Shown here: piece after piece, positions 46,112 to 55,482 of the stretch | How the letters are laid out: every line of letters begins with the position of its first letter | Numbering within the stretch: position 1 is the stretch's first letter | Source: Castellaniella sp. MT123 | GTDB lineage: Bacteria > Pseudomonadota > Gammaproteobacteria > Burkholderiales > Burkholderiaceae_B | Direction: 5' to 3' | Assembly: GCF_039614765.1 (NCBI RefSeq) | Contig: NZ_CP154879.1 | Location: forward strand, 2,356,001-2,420,000 | DNA: 64,000 nucleotides | Translations under genes and position numbers: made by a program | Notes under the pieces: model-generated | What the model saw: the letters and a program-made list of their open reading frames with translations, nothing else | What the model was told of the DNA's origin: nothing | Database searches by the model: none

Positions 46112-46143
46112 AAAAAGGTCCGGACGCGTGAGCGCTCCGGACC
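46112..46143 (-). terminator. Rho-independent terminator of the alpha ribosomal operon
   Basis: Leftward reading gives GGTCCGGA, an 11-base loop (GCGCTCACGCG), TCCGGACC and a run of five T. It lies 53 bp past the rplQ stop and ends the long ribosomal transcript before cutA. Confidence 0.88.
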
Positions 46144-46195
46144 CGGCAGACTCGATCACTGGAAGGCGTCACATGCGTCCGCCCCGGTGTCAGTC

Positions 46196-46579
46196 TTATT
46201 CAGCAGCGGCGCCTTCCACTTCAGGACGGTCCACCAGTTCCATAAAGGCCATGGGGGCGTTGTCACCCTGGCGGAAACCCATCTTCAGCACGCGGGTGTA
46301 ACCCCCATTGCGGGCCTGGAAGCGCGGGCCAATTTCGTTGAACAGCTTGGTGACCGCGTCGCGGTCGCGCAGGCGGGCGAACGCCAGACGGCGATTGGCC
46401 AGCGTGGGGTTCTTGCCCAGCGTGATCAGGGGCTCGACCACCCGGCGCAGTTCCTTGGCCTTGGGCAGCGTGGTCTTGATGGCTTCGTGCGTCAGCAGGG
46501 ATACCGCCATGTTGCGGAACATGGCCAGACGATGGCTGCTGGTGCGGTTCAGTTTGCGAAGGCCGTGACGATGGCGCAT
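46196..46579 (-). CDS. rplQ: 50S ribosomal protein L17 (bL17)
   Basis: The 127-residue protein begins [25 protein letters not shown], the L17 signature, with a central [16 protein letters not shown] and a C-terminal [27 protein letters not shown]. It is the last gene of the ribosomal block. The 220-bp gap separating it from rpoA is unusually large for this pair and holds a strong hairpin. Confidence 0.97.
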   Translation of the reverse strand: MRHRHGLRKLNRTSSHRLAMFRNMAVSLLTHEAIKTTLPKAKELRRVVEPLITLGKNPTLANRRLAFARLRDRDAVTKLFNEIGPRFQARNGGYTRVLKMGFRQGDNAPMAFMELVDRPEVEGAAAE

Positions 46580-46741
46580 TTCGATTTCCTTATTGAATCT
46601 ATTGAAACCCAGATCTTCTATCGGCAGCTGACAGGCAGACGCCGCGGTCCGGATGTTGGCGTAAATCCCGGCCGAAGAATCGACCGGGTCGGAATGTTAC
46701 CACGCTATCGGCGCCTTTCAGCCCGGCAACGGGTAACATGC

Positions 46742-46793
46742 CCGGTATCCCGGCGACGACACCCGATCAGGCATTCGTCGCACGGGATACCGG
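46742..46793. repeat. Large intergenic hairpin between rpoA and rplQ
   Basis: CCGGTATCCCG (46742-46752) pairs perfectly with CGGGATACCGG (46783-46793), and inside it GCGACGA pairs with TCGTCGC after a one-base bulge: an 18-bp stem with a 15-base loop. It begins six bases past the rpoA stop. There is no U tract on the leftward side, so it is not a simple terminator. It may be an RNA-processing or stability element, or a REP-type palindrome. Confidence 0.5.
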
Positions 46794-46799
46794 ATGCGA

Positions 46800-47798
46800 T
46801 CAGGGACGCTCCAGCCCCACGGGAGGCCAGTTCTCGAGCTTCATGCCCAGGGTCAGGCCACGCGCAGCCAGAACTTCCTTGATCTCGTTGAGCGACTTGC
46901 GACCCAGGTTCGGGGTCTTGAGCAGCTCGTTTTCAGTGCGCTGAATCAGATCGCCGATGTAGTAGATGTTCTCGGCCTTCAGGCAGTTGGCCGAACGCAC
47001 CGTCAGTTCCAGATCGTCCACCGGGCGCAGCAGCACCGGATCGATCGGCGTGGACTGGCCGCCCATCGGCACGCTGGTGGTCAGCTGACCGGCATCCTTG
47101 TCGGCGAGCGACACGAACACAGCGACCTGATCCATCAGGATGCGGGCCGACTGGCGCACCGCTTCTTCGGGGCTGATCACGCCATTGGTCTCCACGTCCA
47201 GCACCAGCTTGTCCAGATCGGTCCGCTGTTCCACACGGGCGTTCTCGACGGCGTAGCTGACGCGGCGCACCGGGCTGAATGAGGCATCCAGCACGATCTG
47301 GCCGATCGTCGCCGAACGGTCGTCCGCCAGCGCGCGCACATTGCCCGGAACGTAGCCGCGGCCCTGTTCGACCTTGATCTGCATTTCGATGCGGCCGTTG
47401 TCGGTCAGCGTGGCGATCAGGTGATCCGGATTGACGATCTCGACGTCATGCGGCAAATCGATGTCGCGCGCCCGGACTTCACCCGGCCCCTGCTTGTTGA
47501 GCTGCAGCGTGACTTCCTCGCGATTGTGCAGCTTGAACACTACACCCTTGAGGTTCAGCAAGATGTCGACGACGTCCTCGCGAACACCGGCGATCGTGGA
47601 GTACTCATGCACGACCCCGCTGATCTGGACTTCCGTCGGCGCGTAGCCTGTCATCGAAGACAGCAGGATGCGGCGCAGCGCGTTACCCAGCGTATGGCCA
47701 TAGCCGCGCTCGAACGGCTCCATGATGACCTTCGCGTGGTAGGTGCCCACGGATTCCACCGTGATCGAACGCGGTTTCAGAAAACTTTGTGCAGACAT
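46800..47798 (-). CDS. rpoA: DNA-directed RNA polymerase subunit alpha
   Basis: The alpha subunit has 332 residues. The N-terminal assembly domain starts [44 protein letters not shown]; the C-terminal domain that contacts UP elements and activators has [54 protein letters not shown]. The ATG is at 47798. A 180-bp gap with a hairpin separates it from rpsD. Confidence 0.98.
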   Translation of the reverse strand: MSAQSFLKPRSITVESVGTYHAKVIMEPFERGYGHTLGNALRRILLSSMTGYAPTEVQISGVVHEYSTIAGVREDVVDILLNLKGVVFKLHNREEVTLQLNKQGPGEVRARDIDLPHDVEIVNPDHLIATLTDNGRIEMQIKVEQGRGYVPGNVRALADDRSATIGQIVLDASFSPVRRVSYAVENARVEQRTDLDKLVLDVETNGVISPEEAVRQSARILMDQVAVFVSLADKDAGQLTTSVPMGGQSTPIDPVLLRPVDDLELTVRSANCLKAENIYYIGDLIQRTENELLKTPNLGRKSLNEIKEVLAARGLTLGMKLENWPPVGLERP

Positions 47799-47883
47799 GA
47801 ACTTTCCTTTTCAATACCCTCGGCTCGTTACACCGATAAGGCTGATGGGAATGGCGAACCGGCGGCAAACCGGGACATGACCA

Positions 47884-47917
47884 CAGCCCACCCGGCCAGA
47901 AGGCCTGCGGTGGGCTG
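47884..47917. repeat. Nested hairpin between rpsD and rpoA
   Basis: CAGCCCACC (47884-47892) pairs with GGTGGGCTG (47909-47917), and within it GGCC-AGAA-GGCC closes a tetraloop. It lies in the 180-bp rpsD-rpoA gap without a U tract, so processing, attenuation or an S4-related control element are possible; none is shown. Confidence 0.4.
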
Positions 47918-47978
47918 GCTTGCGCAGCCTTGCCACCAGGGCAAAGGCAGCGCGATGGCGCGAAGCCAGATGAATCGA

Positions 47979-48602
47979 TCAGCGGGAATACAATTCCACG
48001 ACCATGGATTCGTTGACGTCGTGAGCAACGTCCGCGCGATCCGGGGCCTGCTTGAAAACACCCGACAGCTTGGTGGCATCGACCTCGACCCACTGGGGCA
48101 GGCCGTTGCCGGTCGCCAGATCCAGCGATTCCTTGATGCGAATCTGGCTCTTCGCCTTTTCGCGCACGGCCACGACGTCACCGGCCTGCACCAGCAGCGA
48201 GGCGATGTCGGCCGTGTGGCCGTTGATCTCGATGGCGCGGTGATTCACCAGCTGGCGCGCTTCGGCACGCGTGGAGCCGAAGCCCATGCGATACACGACG
48301 TTGTCCAGACGGGATTCCAGCAGCTGGATCAGCGTTTCGCCCGTGTTGCCACGACGACGCTCGGCTTCCTGGAAGTAGCGGCGGAACTGCTTCTCCAGCA
48401 CGCCGTACATGCGCTTGAGCTTTTGCTTCTCGCGCAGCTGCAGACCGAAGTCGGAGGTGCGCATGCCCGAGGTACGGCCGTGTTGGCCGGGCTTGGATTC
48501 AAGCTTGCATTTGGAGTCCAGCGAGCGGCGGGCGCTCTTCAGGAACAGGTCGGTGCCTTCGCGACGCGAAAGCTTGCATTTGGGTCCGATATAACGAGCC
48601 AA
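47979..48602 (-). CDS. rpsD: 30S ribosomal protein S4 (uS4)
   Basis: The 207-residue protein begins at TTG (48602) behind AAGGGGAAC: (M)[22 protein letters not shown]. The S4 RNA-binding domain is [36 protein letters not shown]4 is a primary 16S rRNA binder and the usual translational repressor of the alpha operon. The TTG start of such a highly expressed gene is notable. Confidence 0.96.
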   Translation of the reverse strand: MARYIGPKCKLSRREGTDLFLKSARRSLDSKCKLESKPGQHGRTSGMRTSDFGLQLREKQKLKRMYGVLEKQFRRYFQEAERRRGNTGETLIQLLESRLDNVVYRMGFGSTRAEARQLVNHRAIEINGHTADIASLLVQAGDVVAVREKAKSQIRIKESLDLATGNGLPQWVEVDATKLSGVFKQAPDRADVAHDVNESMVVELYSR

Positions 48603-48612
48603 GATGTTCCCC

Positions 48613-49011
48613 TTAGATACGACGACGCTTGGGCGGACGGCAGCCGTTATGCGGCACCGGCGTGATGTCCGAAATGCTGGAGATCTTGATCCCCAGGGCA
48701 TTCAGCGCACGCACGGAAGACTCGCGGCCGGGGCCGGGGCCCTTGATGCGGACTTCCAGGGTCTTGATGCCGTATTCCTGCGCCACACGTCCCGCGGACT
48801 CGGCGGCGACCTGGGCGGCAAACGGGGTCGATTTGCGCGAACCCTTGAAGCCGGCCCCACCGGACGTGGCCCACGACAGGGCATTGCCCTGACGGTCGGT
48901 GATCGTGATGATCGTGTTGTTGAAGGACGCGTGGACGTGAGCGATCCCGTCGGACACGTTCTTCTTGACTTTCTTGCGGACGCGAGCGGCGCCGGCTTGT
49001 GCTTTGGCCAT
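48613..49011 (-). CDS. rpsK: 30S ribosomal protein S11 (uS11)
   Basis: The protein has 132 residues and a basic N-terminus, then [67 protein letters not shown] and the C-terminal [18 protein letters not shown], all diagnostic of S11 in the platform of the small subunit. It is ten bases upstream of rpsD. Confidence 0.98.
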   Translation of the reverse strand: MAKAQAGAARVRKKVKKNVSDGIAHVHASFNNTIITITDRQGNALSWATSGGAGFKGSRKSTPFAAQVAAESAGRVAQEYGIKTLEVRIKGPGPGRESSVRALNALGIKISSISDITPVPHNGCRPPKRRRI

Positions 49012-49023
49012 GTTGATTCCTCG

Positions 49024-49389
49024 TTATTTCTTCAGGGACGCTGCTGCACGACGCGGGCCCTTGCGGGTACGCGCATTCGTACGGGTGCGCTGACCGCGCA
49101 CCGGCAGGCCACGCTTGTGACGCATGCCACGATACGTGCCCAGGTCGATCAGACGCTTGATCGACAGTTGTACTTCGCGACGCAGATCGCCTTCGACAGT
49201 GAAGGAGTGAACCTGCTCGCGGATCTTCTCCAGATCAGCGTCGCTCAGATCTTTGATCTTCTTGGAATATTCGATGCCGGTCGCTTCGCAGATCTTGCGG
49301 GCGCGCGAGCGTCCAATACCGAAAATCGCGGTCAAGCCGATCTCGGCGTGTTGGTGCGGCGGAATATTGATGCCAGCAATACGGGCCAT
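49024..49389 (-). CDS. rpsM: 30S ribosomal protein S13 (uS13)
   Basis: The protein has 121 residues: [34 protein letters not shown] at the N-terminus, the signature [32 protein letters not shown] at the C-terminus. S13 sits in the head of the 30S subunit and contacts the P-site tRNA. It follows rpmJ closely and leads the genes of the E. coli alpha operon. Confidence 0.98.
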   Translation of the reverse strand: MARIAGINIPPHQHAEIGLTAIFGIGRSRARKICEATGIEYSKKIKDLSDADLEKIREQVHSFTVEGDLRREVQLSIKRLIDLGTYRGMRHKRGLPVRGQRTRTNARTRKGPRRAAASLKK

Positions 49390-49422
49390 GACTGTTCCTC
49401 GTGAAATCCGTGATGCCCGGCC

Positions 49423-49536
49423 TTAGCCTTGGCGTTGCTTGTGACGCGGGTCGGTGCAAATGACGCGCACCACGCCGTGACGTTTGATGATTTTGCAGTT
49501 GCGGCAGATCCGCTTTACCGATGCCATTACCTTCAT
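49423..49536 (-). CDS. rpmJ: 50S ribosomal protein L36 (bL36)
   Basis: The protein has 37 residues, starting [20 protein letters not shown] and ending [12 protein letters not shown]. The zinc-ribbon ligands are present as CRNC and C-x4-H, so it is the zinc-containing form. GGAGATCACC precedes the ATG at 49536. It is placed between infA and rpsM. Confidence 0.96.
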   Translation of the reverse strand: MKVMASVKRICRNCKIIKRHGVVRVICTDPRHKQRQG

Positions 49537-49564
49537 GGTGATCTCCTGGTTTTTGACCGGCCGC

Positions 49565-49783
49565 CTATTTGGAGCGGAAAACTATCCTGGCGCGCGACAG
49601 GTCATAGGGCGTGAGCTCCACTGTGACCTTGTCGCCCGGAAGGATCCGGATATAGTGCATACGCATCTTGCCCGAAATATGGCCCAGCACCATGTGACCA
49701 TTTTCCAGCTTGACACGAAACGTTGCGTTGGGAAGGTTCTCGATGACCTCCCCTTGCATCTGGATGACGTCGTCCTTGGACAT
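49565..49783 (-). CDS. infA: Translation initiation factor IF-1
   Basis: The protein has 72 residues and is a single S1-type OB fold: [72 protein letters not shown]-1 blocks the A site during initiation. It lies five bases after secY; its position between secY and rpmJ is common in this class. Confidence 0.97.
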   Translation of the reverse strand: MSKDDVIQMQGEVIENLPNATFRVKLENGHMVLGHISGKMRMHYIRILPGDKVTVELTPYDLSRARIVFRSK

Positions 49784-49788
49784 GATTG

Positions 49789-51111
49789 TTAACGCATGGG
49801 AAGACCCGCACCCTTGAAGTTGGCCTTCCTGAGCAGCGAATCATACTGTTGAGACATCATGTAGGCCTGGGCCTGAGCCATGAAATCCATGGCGACGACG
49901 ACAATAATCAGCAGCGAAGTACCGCCAAAATAAAACGGCACATTCCAGCGCATCTGCATCAGCTCGGGCAACAGACAGACCAGCGTGATATAGACCGCCC
50001 CTGACAGCGTCAGCCGCATGAGGATCTTATCGATGTAGCGCGCCGTCTGTTCGCCGGGACGGATCCCCGGCACGAAGGCACCGCTCTTTTTCAGGTTGTC
50101 CGCCGTCTCACGGCTGTTGAACACCAGAGCCGTATAGAAGAAACAGAAGAAAATGATCAGACCGGAATACAGCGTCACGTACAGCGGTTGTCGCGGCGAC
50201 AGGGCCGCGGCCAGATCACCCAGCCAGCGCATGTTGGGATTGCTGGCGAACCAGCTCGTCACAGTGGCCGGCAGCAGGATGATGGACGACGCGAAGATCG
50301 GCGGAATCACCCCGGACATGTTCAGCTTCAACGGCAGATGCGAGGACTGGCCACCATAGAGCTTGTTGCCCACCTGGCGCTTGGCGTAGTTCACCGTGAT
50401 GCGACGCTGGCCGCGCTCGACGTAGACCACGAAATAGGTCACGGCGACCACCACGGCCAGGATGAACAGCACCGACAGGATGGACATCGAGTCGGTCCGT
50501 ACCAGATCCAGCATCCCGCCCAATGCATTGGGCAGACCGGCAACGATCCCGGCGAAAATCAGCAGGGAGATGCCATTGCCCAAGCCGCGTTCGGTGATCT
50601 GCTCGCCCAGCCACATGAGAAACATGGAGCCGGTGACCAGCGTCACGATCGTGGTGAAGCGGAACAACAGGCCCGGATCGATGACCAGCCCCGGTTGCGA
50701 TTCCAGCGCGACGGAAATACCCACCGCCTGAAACAGTGCCAGGAAGACCGTGCCGTAACGGGTGTACTGCGTGATCTTGCGTTGGCCGGACTGGCCTTCC
50801 TTTTTGATGGCTTCCAGACTGGGCACCACCACCGCCAGCAGCTGCATGATGATCGCTGCCGAAATATACGGCATGATCCCCAGCGCGAGCACGGAGAACC
50901 GCTCTAGCGCGCCGCCCGAGAACATGTTGAACAGCCCCAGGATACCGCCCTGATTCTGCTGGAACAGTTGGGACAGCGCGTCCGGATTGATGCCGGGCAC
51001 AGGGATGTGCGTCCCCATGCGGTAGACGATCAGGGCCAGCACAAGGAACAGGATACGGCGCTTCAGATCGCCATATCCCGCGCTGGGCTTGTTTGCCTGA
51101 GCTTTGGCCAC
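49789..51111 (-). CDS. secY: Protein translocase channel subunit SecY
   Basis: SecY forms the SecYEG channel in the inner membrane. It has 440 residues, ten predicted helices. Motifs include [22 protein letters not shown], the plug-region sequence [32 protein letters not shown] (signature 1), and signature 2 near [24 protein letters not shown]. The apparent start is GTG at 51111 behind GGGGCA. It follows rplO in the spc operon. Confidence 0.97.
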   Translation of the reverse strand: MAKAQANKPSAGYGDLKRRILFLVLALIVYRMGTHIPVPGINPDALSQLFQQNQGGILGLFNMFSGGALERFSVLALGIMPYISAAIIMQLLAVVVPSLEAIKKEGQSGQRKITQYTRYGTVFLALFQAVGISVALESQPGLVIDPGLLFRFTTIVTLVTGSMFLMWLGEQITERGLGNGISLLIFAGIVAGLPNALGGMLDLVRTDSMSILSVLFILAVVVAVTYFVVYVERGQRRITVNYAKRQVGNKLYGGQSSHLPLKLNMSGVIPPIFASSIILLPATVTSWFASNPNMRWLGDLAAALSPRQPLYVTLYSGLIIFFCFFYTALVFNSRETADNLKKSGAFVPGIRPGEQTARYIDKILMRLTLSGAVYITLVCLLPELMQMRWNVPFYFGGTSLLIIVVVAMDFMAQAQAYMMSQQYDSLLRKANFKGAGLPMR

Positions 51112-51120
51112 TGCTGCCCC

Positions 51121-51561
51121 TTAAGCCAGCGAACCGCCGGCGGCTTCGATCGCGGCACGCGCGCCGGCCGTCGCATTGAGGCCCTTCAGGGCGACCTTGC
51201 GGGTCAGCTCGCCGGTCTTGATGATCTTGGCGTAGCGCACCAGATCACCGACCAGGCCGGCGGCCTTCAGCACCTGCAGGTCGATTTCATCGACGGGCAG
51301 GGCCTGCAGGTCCGACAGGCGGATCTCGGCGTACAGGTGACGGCCCAGCGGCGTGAAGCCGCGCTTGGGCAGACGACGCTGCAGCGGCATCTGGCCACCT
51401 TCGAAGCCGACCTTGTGGAAACCACCGGCGCGGGACTTCTGACCCTTGTGGCCACGACCCGCGGTCTTGCCCAGACCGGAACCGATGCCACGGCCCACGC
51501 GGCGACGCGGGCGCTTGGCGCCTTCGGCGGGAGCGAGCGTATTCAGTTGAGTTTCGGACAT
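51121..51561 (-). CDS. rplO: 50S ribosomal protein L15 (uL15)
   Basis: The protein has 146 residues with the glycine/arginine-rich N-terminal extension ([27 protein letters not shown]) that threads into 23S rRNA and the globular C-terminal domain ([21 protein letters not shown]). It is located between rpmD and secY, as in E. coli. Confidence 0.97.
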   Translation of the reverse strand: MSETQLNTLAPAEGAKRPRRRVGRGIGSGLGKTAGRGHKGQKSRAGGFHKVGFEGGQMPLQRRLPKRGFTPLGRHLYAEIRLSDLQALPVDEIDLQVLKAAGLVGDLVRYAKIIKTGELTRKVALKGLNATAGARAAIEAAGGSLA

Positions 51562-51575
51562 CTGAATTCCTTTGT

Positions 51576-51761
51576 TCAGGCTTCCGAGACGGCGACCAGA
51601 TAATCCACTTTGCGGATCATCCCACGCACCTCGGGAGTATCGATCAGGACGCGGCTGCTGTTGACCTTGCCCAGACCCAGACCGCGCACCGTGGCGCGGT
51701 GGGACTTGTGCGTACCGATCACGGAACGCACGAGCGTGACTTTGATTTGCTTCTGTGCCAT
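51576..51761 (-). CDS. rpmD: 50S ribosomal protein L30 (uL30)
   Basis: The protein has 61 residues: [36 protein letters not shown], then the signature [18 protein letters not shown]. It is four bases... downstream of rpsE on the leftward strand and 14 before rplO, within the spc block. Confidence 0.97.
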   Translation of the reverse strand: MAQKQIKVTLVRSVIGTHKSHRATVRGLGLGKVNSSRVLIDTPEVRGMIRKVDYLVAVSEA

Positions 51762-51764
51762 GTC

Positions 51765-52286
51765 TTACCCCAGAATTTCTTCGACGGTCTTGCCGCGCTT
51801 GGCAGCGATTTCCGACGGGGTGGAGCAGGCGCGCAAACCGTTCAGCGTGGCGCGCACCATGTTGTAGGGATTGCTCGAGCCGAGGCTCTTGGCCACGACG
51901 TTGCGCACACCCATGACTTCGAAGATCGCGCGCATCGGGCCGCCGGCGATCACACCGGTACCTTCGGCGGCCGGCGAAATCAGCACCGTGGAGGCACCGT
52001 GTTTGCCAACCACCGTGTGGTGCAGCGTACCGTTCTTCAGGGCGACCTTGAGCAGACCGCGACGGGCCTGTTCCATGGCCTTCTGAACGGCGACCGGCAC
52101 TTCGCGGGCCTTGCCCTTGCCCATACCGATACGGCCGTCGCCATCACCGACCACGGTCAGTGCGGCGAAGCTCATGGTGCGACCACCTTTGACGACCTTG
52201 CTGACGCGGTTGACCGCGATCATCTTTTCGCGCATGCCGTCGTCGCGTTCCTGCTCGGCGGCGTGCTTGCCTTGTGCTTTAGCCAT
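51765..52286 (-). CDS. rpsE: 30S ribosomal protein S5 (uS5)
   Basis: The protein has 173 residues. The N-terminal double-stranded-RNA-binding-like domain holds [42 protein letters not shown]; the C-terminal part has APAEG-type sequence [47 protein letters not shown]5 affects decoding accuracy and is the site of spectinomycin-resistance changes in E. coli. Confidence 0.97.
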   Translation of the reverse strand: MAKAQGKHAAEQERDDGMREKMIAVNRVSKVVKGGRTMSFAALTVVGDGDGRIGMGKGKAREVPVAVQKAMEQARRGLLKVALKNGTLHHTVVGKHGASTVLISPAAEGTGVIAGGPMRAIFEVMGVRNVVAKSLGSSNPYNMVRATLNGLRACSTPSEIAAKRGKTVEEILG

Positions 52287-52295
52287 GTGATTCCC

Positions 52296-52661
52296 TTAGA
52301 ACTTCAAGCCGGCTTCACGCGCGGCTTCGGCCAGCGCCTTGACGCGGCCATGGTAACGGAAGCCCGAACGGTCGAAAGCGACGAGTTCGATACCGGCAGC
52401 CTTGGCCTTCTCGGCCACACGCTTGCCGACCAGGCTGGCGGCGGCGGCATTGCCCCCGGTCGCGTTCTGGCTGGCGAGTTCCTTGCGAACTTCGGGCTCG
52501 AGCGTGGAAGCGCTGACGAGCACACGATCGCCTTCCGGCGAAATGATGTTGGCGTAGATGTGCAGATTCGTGCGATGCACCGACAGGCGGTGCACACGCA
52601 GTTCGTGAATCTTGCGGCGGGTGGCCGCAGCACGACGCAAACGGGAGAGTTTCTTGTCCAT
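52296..52661 (-). CDS. rplR: 50S ribosomal protein L18 (uL18)
   Basis: The protein has 121 residues: a basic [55 protein letters not shown], then [53 protein letters not shown]18 binds 5S rRNA with L5. It sits between rplF and rpsE. Confidence 0.98.
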   Translation of the reverse strand: MDKKLSRLRRAAATRRKIHELRVHRLSVHRTNLHIYANIISPEGDRVLVSASTLEPEVRKELASQNATGGNAAAASLVGKRVAEKAKAAGIELVAFDRSGFRYHGRVKALAEAAREAGLKF

Positions 52662-52682
52662 GATTCGTCCTTGCCTGCGTGC

Positions 52683-53216
52683 TTATTTCTTCTTCGTTTC
52701 CTTCAGGATGACGCGTTCATCCGCGTAACGCACGCCCTTGCCCTTATAGGGTTCGGGTTCGCGATAGGCGCGAATGTCGGCAGCCACCTGACCGACGGCC
52801 TGCTTGTCGGCGCCCTTGACCACGATTTCGGTCTGAGACGGGCACTCGATCTTGATCCCCTCGGGGATGTCGTGCAGGATGTCGTGAGAGAAACCCAGCT
52901 GCAGTTTCAGTGCATTGCCCTGCAATTGAGCGCGGAAACCCACGCCCACCAGCGTCAGACGACGCTCGAAACCCTTGCTGACCCCGGTGACCATGTTGTT
53001 CACCAGGGCGCGCGTGGTACCCGACATGGCATTGGCCTGGCGGGAATCGTTGGCGACGCCAAAAGTCAGCTGGCCGTCTTCCTGAGCAACGCGGACGTTG
53101 CCGTCCAGTGCCTGGGTCAATGTGCCCAGTGGGCCCTTGACGACGATCTGACCGGCGCTGATCGTGGTTTCGACGCCCTTCGGCAGCGCGACGGGGTATT
53201 TTGCGATACGTGACAT
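52683..53216 (-). CDS. rplF: 50S ribosomal protein L6 (uL6)
   Basis: The protein has 177 residues with two repeated L6 folds: [31 protein letters not shown] and the C-terminal signature [25 protein letters not shown]6 lies near the GTPase-associated centre. It is placed between rpsH and rplR in standard spc order. Confidence 0.98.
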   Translation of the reverse strand: MSRIAKYPVALPKGVETTISAGQIVVKGPLGTLTQALDGNVRVAQEDGQLTFGVANDSRQANAMSGTTRALVNNMVTGVSKGFERRLTLVGVGFRAQLQGNALKLQLGFSHDILHDIPEGIKIECPSQTEIVVKGADKQAVGQVAADIRAYREPEPYKGKGVRYADERVILKETKKK

Positions 53217-53230
53217 AGTGTGATACCCCC

Positions 53231-53626
53231 TTATGCCACGTAGCAGAGCACTTCGCCGCCGACGCCGGTGGCACGGGCCTTGCGGTCCGTCATGACGCCA
53301 CGCGGAGTCGATACGATCGCCACGCCCAGGCCGTTCATGACCTGAGGAATGGAGGCGCTGCTCTTGTAGATACGCAGGCCGGGACGCGAGACGCGGTCGA
53401 TGCGCTCGATCACCGGACGGCCGGCATAGTATTTTAGGGTGATTTCCAATTGCGGCTTGGCGGCTTCGCCGGCCAGACGGAAATCCTCGATGTAGCCTTC
53501 GTCCTTGAGCACGGCCGCGATGGCGGCCTTCAGCTTCGAGGAGGGCATGGAAACCGACGTCTTGTTGACCATCTGCGCATTGCGCACGCGGGTCAGCATA
53601 TCGGCGATGGGATCGCTCATGCTCAT
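53231..53626 (-). CDS. rpsH: 30S ribosomal protein S8 (uS8)
   Basis: The protein has 131 residues: [46 protein letters not shown], and the C-terminal signature [44 protein letters not shown]8 binds 16S rRNA helix 21 and in E. coli represses the spc operon translationally; no matching mRNA site was identified here. Confidence 0.98.
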   Translation of the reverse strand: MSMSDPIADMLTRVRNAQMVNKTSVSMPSSKLKAAIAAVLKDEGYIEDFRLAGEAAKPQLEITLKYYAGRPVIERIDRVSRPGLRIYKSSASIPQVMNGLGVAIVSTPRGVMTDRKARATGVGGEVLCYVA

Positions 53627-53637
53627 GTGTAATTCTC

Positions 53638-53943
53638 CTACCAGCTGGCCTTGGTCATGCCCGGGACTTCCCCGCGCATGGCCATTTCACGCAGTTTATG
53701 ACGCGTCAGCCCGAACTTGCTGTACACGCCGCGGGAACGGCCCGTCACCACGCAGCGGTTGCGCTGGCGAGTGGGGTTGGCGTTGCGCGGCAGTGCCTGC
53801 AGGGCCAGGCGGGCCTGATAGCGTTCTTCGTCGGATTTGGACTGATCGGCAATGATGGCCTTCAGTGCAGCACGCTTGGCGGAGAATTTCTCGGCCAGTT
53901 TGGCGCGCTTGATGTCGCGATTGATGAGGGAAAGTTTTGCCAC
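53638..53943 (-). CDS. rpsN: 30S ribosomal protein S14 (uS14), long zinc-free type
   Basis: The protein has 101 residues, the long form without the CxxC zinc ribbon: [30 protein letters not shown] and [52 protein letters not shown]. The start codon is GTG at 53943. It lies between rplE and rpsH. Confidence 0.97.
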   Translation of the reverse strand: MAKLSLINRDIKRAKLAEKFSAKRAALKAIIADQSKSDEERYQARLALQALPRNANPTRQRNRCVVTGRSRGVYSKFGLTRHKLREMAMRGEVPGMTKASW

Positions 53944-53952
53944 GTCAGCCCC

Positions 53953-54492
53953 TTAGTTGCGGAAGGGGAAGCTGAATGCGCTCAAGAGCGCCTTGGCTTC
54001 CTCGTCGGTCTTTGCGGTGGTGGTGATGCTGATGTTCATCCCGCGCACGGCATCGATCTTGTCGTATTCGATTTCCGGGAAGATGATCTGTTCCTTCACC
54101 CCGATGTTGTAGTTGCCACGGCCATCGAAAGCACGGCCGGACACACCACGGAAGTCGCGCACACGCGGCAGGGCGACGGAGATCAGACGATCCAGAAATT
54201 CGTACATGCGCTGACCACGCAGCGTGACCATGCAACCGATCGGATAGTCTTCACGGATCTTGAAGCCGGCGATGGCCTTGCGGGTCTTCGTGACCACGGG
54301 CTTCTGGCCGGCGATCTTGGTCAGGTCGCCCACGGCATTTTCGATGATCTTCTTGTCGGACACCGCCTCGGACACACCCATGTTCAGGGTGACCTTGGTG
54401 ATGCGCGGCACTTCCATGATCGACTTGTAGCCGAACTGCGCCTGCAGGTCGGCGGCGACCTTGGTGCGGTAGAAATCTTGTAAACGAGCCAT
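53953..54492 (-). CDS. rplE: 50S ribosomal protein L5 (uL5)
   Basis: The protein has 179 residues from the ATG at 54492: [43 protein letters not shown] (L5 signature region), [19 protein letters not shown], and [31 protein letters not shown]5 binds 5S rRNA. The longer in-frame reading runs back into rplX and is not needed. Confidence 0.97.
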   Translation of the reverse strand: MARLQDFYRTKVAADLQAQFGYKSIMEVPRITKVTLNMGVSEAVSDKKIIENAVGDLTKIAGQKPVVTKTRKAIAGFKIREDYPIGCMVTLRGQRMYEFLDRLISVALPRVRDFRGVSGRAFDGRGNYNIGVKEQIIFPEIEYDKIDAVRGMNISITTTAKTDEEAKALLSAFSFPFRN

Positions 54493-54505
54493 TTCGCTTC
54501 GCCCC

Positions 54506-54826
54506 TTATGCCTTCGCGCCAACGACAGCGCCGTTGGAGCGGAAAATGCGGACCTTGGCCCCGTCGACGACCTTGACGCCGACGCGGTCGCCCTTGCCGG
54601 TTTCGGGGTTGTAGAGCGCGACATTGGAGATGTGGATCGGCAGGGTCTTGTCGACGATGCCACCAGGCGTGCCGGCCATGGGATTGCCCTTGGCGTGTTT
54701 CTTCACGACATTGATGCCTTCGACCAGCACGTGATCGTCATCGACACGAGCGATGACGGTGCCGCGACGGGTGCGGTCACGACCGGACAGCACGACGACT
54801 TCGTCGCCTTTGCGAATGTTTTGCAT
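54506..54826 (-). CDS. rplX: 50S ribosomal protein L24 (uL24)
   Basis: The protein has 106 residues with an N-terminal KOW motif: [50 protein letters not shown]24 initiates assembly of the large subunit. It is ten bases downstream of rplN. Confidence 0.97.
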   Translation of the reverse strand: MQNIRKGDEVVVLSGRDRTRRGTVIARVDDDHVLVEGINVVKKHAKGNPMAGTPGGIVDKTLPIHISNVALYNPETGKGDRVGVKVVDGAKVRIFRSNGAVVGAKA

Positions 54827-54836
54827 GATCTGTTCC

Positions 54837-55205
54837 TTACAGCACTTCGGGCGCCAGGGACACGATCTTCATGAACTTTTCGGTGCGCAGTTCGCGCGTG
54901 ACCGGTCCGAAGATACGCGTGCCGATGGGCTCGAGTTTGGCGTTGAGCAACACGGCCGCGTTGCCGCCGAAGCGGATCAGCGAGCCATCTTTGCGGCGCA
55001 CGCCCTTGGCAGTACGCACCACCACGGCGTTGTAGATTTCGCCTTTTTTCACGCGCCCGCGAGGTGCTGCGTCCTTGACGGACACCTTGATGACGTCGCC
55101 AATGGCGGCGTAGCGGCGCTTGGAGCCGCCCAACACCTTGATGCACATGACGGAACGTGCACCCGTGTTGTCGGCCACGTCCAGCGTGGTCTGCATTTGG
55201 ATCAT
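54837..55205 (-). CDS. rplN: 50S ribosomal protein L14 (uL14)
   Basis: The protein has 122 residues: [57 protein letters not shown] and [30 protein letters not shown], the L14 signature. It is the first gene of the spc block. The S10 operon, directly upstream in E. coli, is absent; instead a 235-base leader and promoter precede it, then the LapD-like gene. Confidence 0.98.
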   Translation of the reverse strand: MIQMQTTLDVADNTGARSVMCIKVLGGSKRRYAAIGDVIKVSVKDAAPRGRVKKGEIYNAVVVRTAKGVRRKDGSLIRFGGNAAVLLNAKLEPIGTRIFGPVTRELRTEKFMKIVSLAPEVL

Positions 55206-55441
55206 GATTTTTCCTGTTCCAACTTAACAACGAAACCCCGGGGCCTTACCCCGCGGCTGCGCAGCCAGTTTTGGTCCCGTCAAGCCGGCGCGGTGAACCA
55301 CGCACAAGCTCTGGGTTGAAATTCCTGTTAGTGCGAATGATCCGCACATAAACGAGATTACCAACTCAGCCCATCCATATGAACCACATGCGATCCGGCT
55401 GGAAGCGCAACTGCAGCTGTCTTGGATGGACCAAGAACGCA

Positions 55442-55471
55442 ATTATATACACAACCGCCCGACATAAGCAA
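55442..55471 (-). promoter_or_regulatory. Sigma-70 promoter of the spc ribosomal operon
   Basis: Leftward reading gives a -35 TTGCTT (55471-55466), an 18-base spacer and a perfect -10 TATAAT (55447-55442). Transcription would start near 55435, leaving a leader of about 230 bases before rplN. The leader holds several GC-rich stems (around 55235-55265) but no recognisable riboswitch. Confidence 0.65.
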
Positions 55472-55482
55472 ACGTTTTCAGT

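Noticed and set aside
55206-55440. A tRNA or riboswitch in the spc leader
   Set aside because: GC-rich stems are present, but no cloverleaf with a T-loop GTTCRANNC and no known riboswitch core could be recognised.
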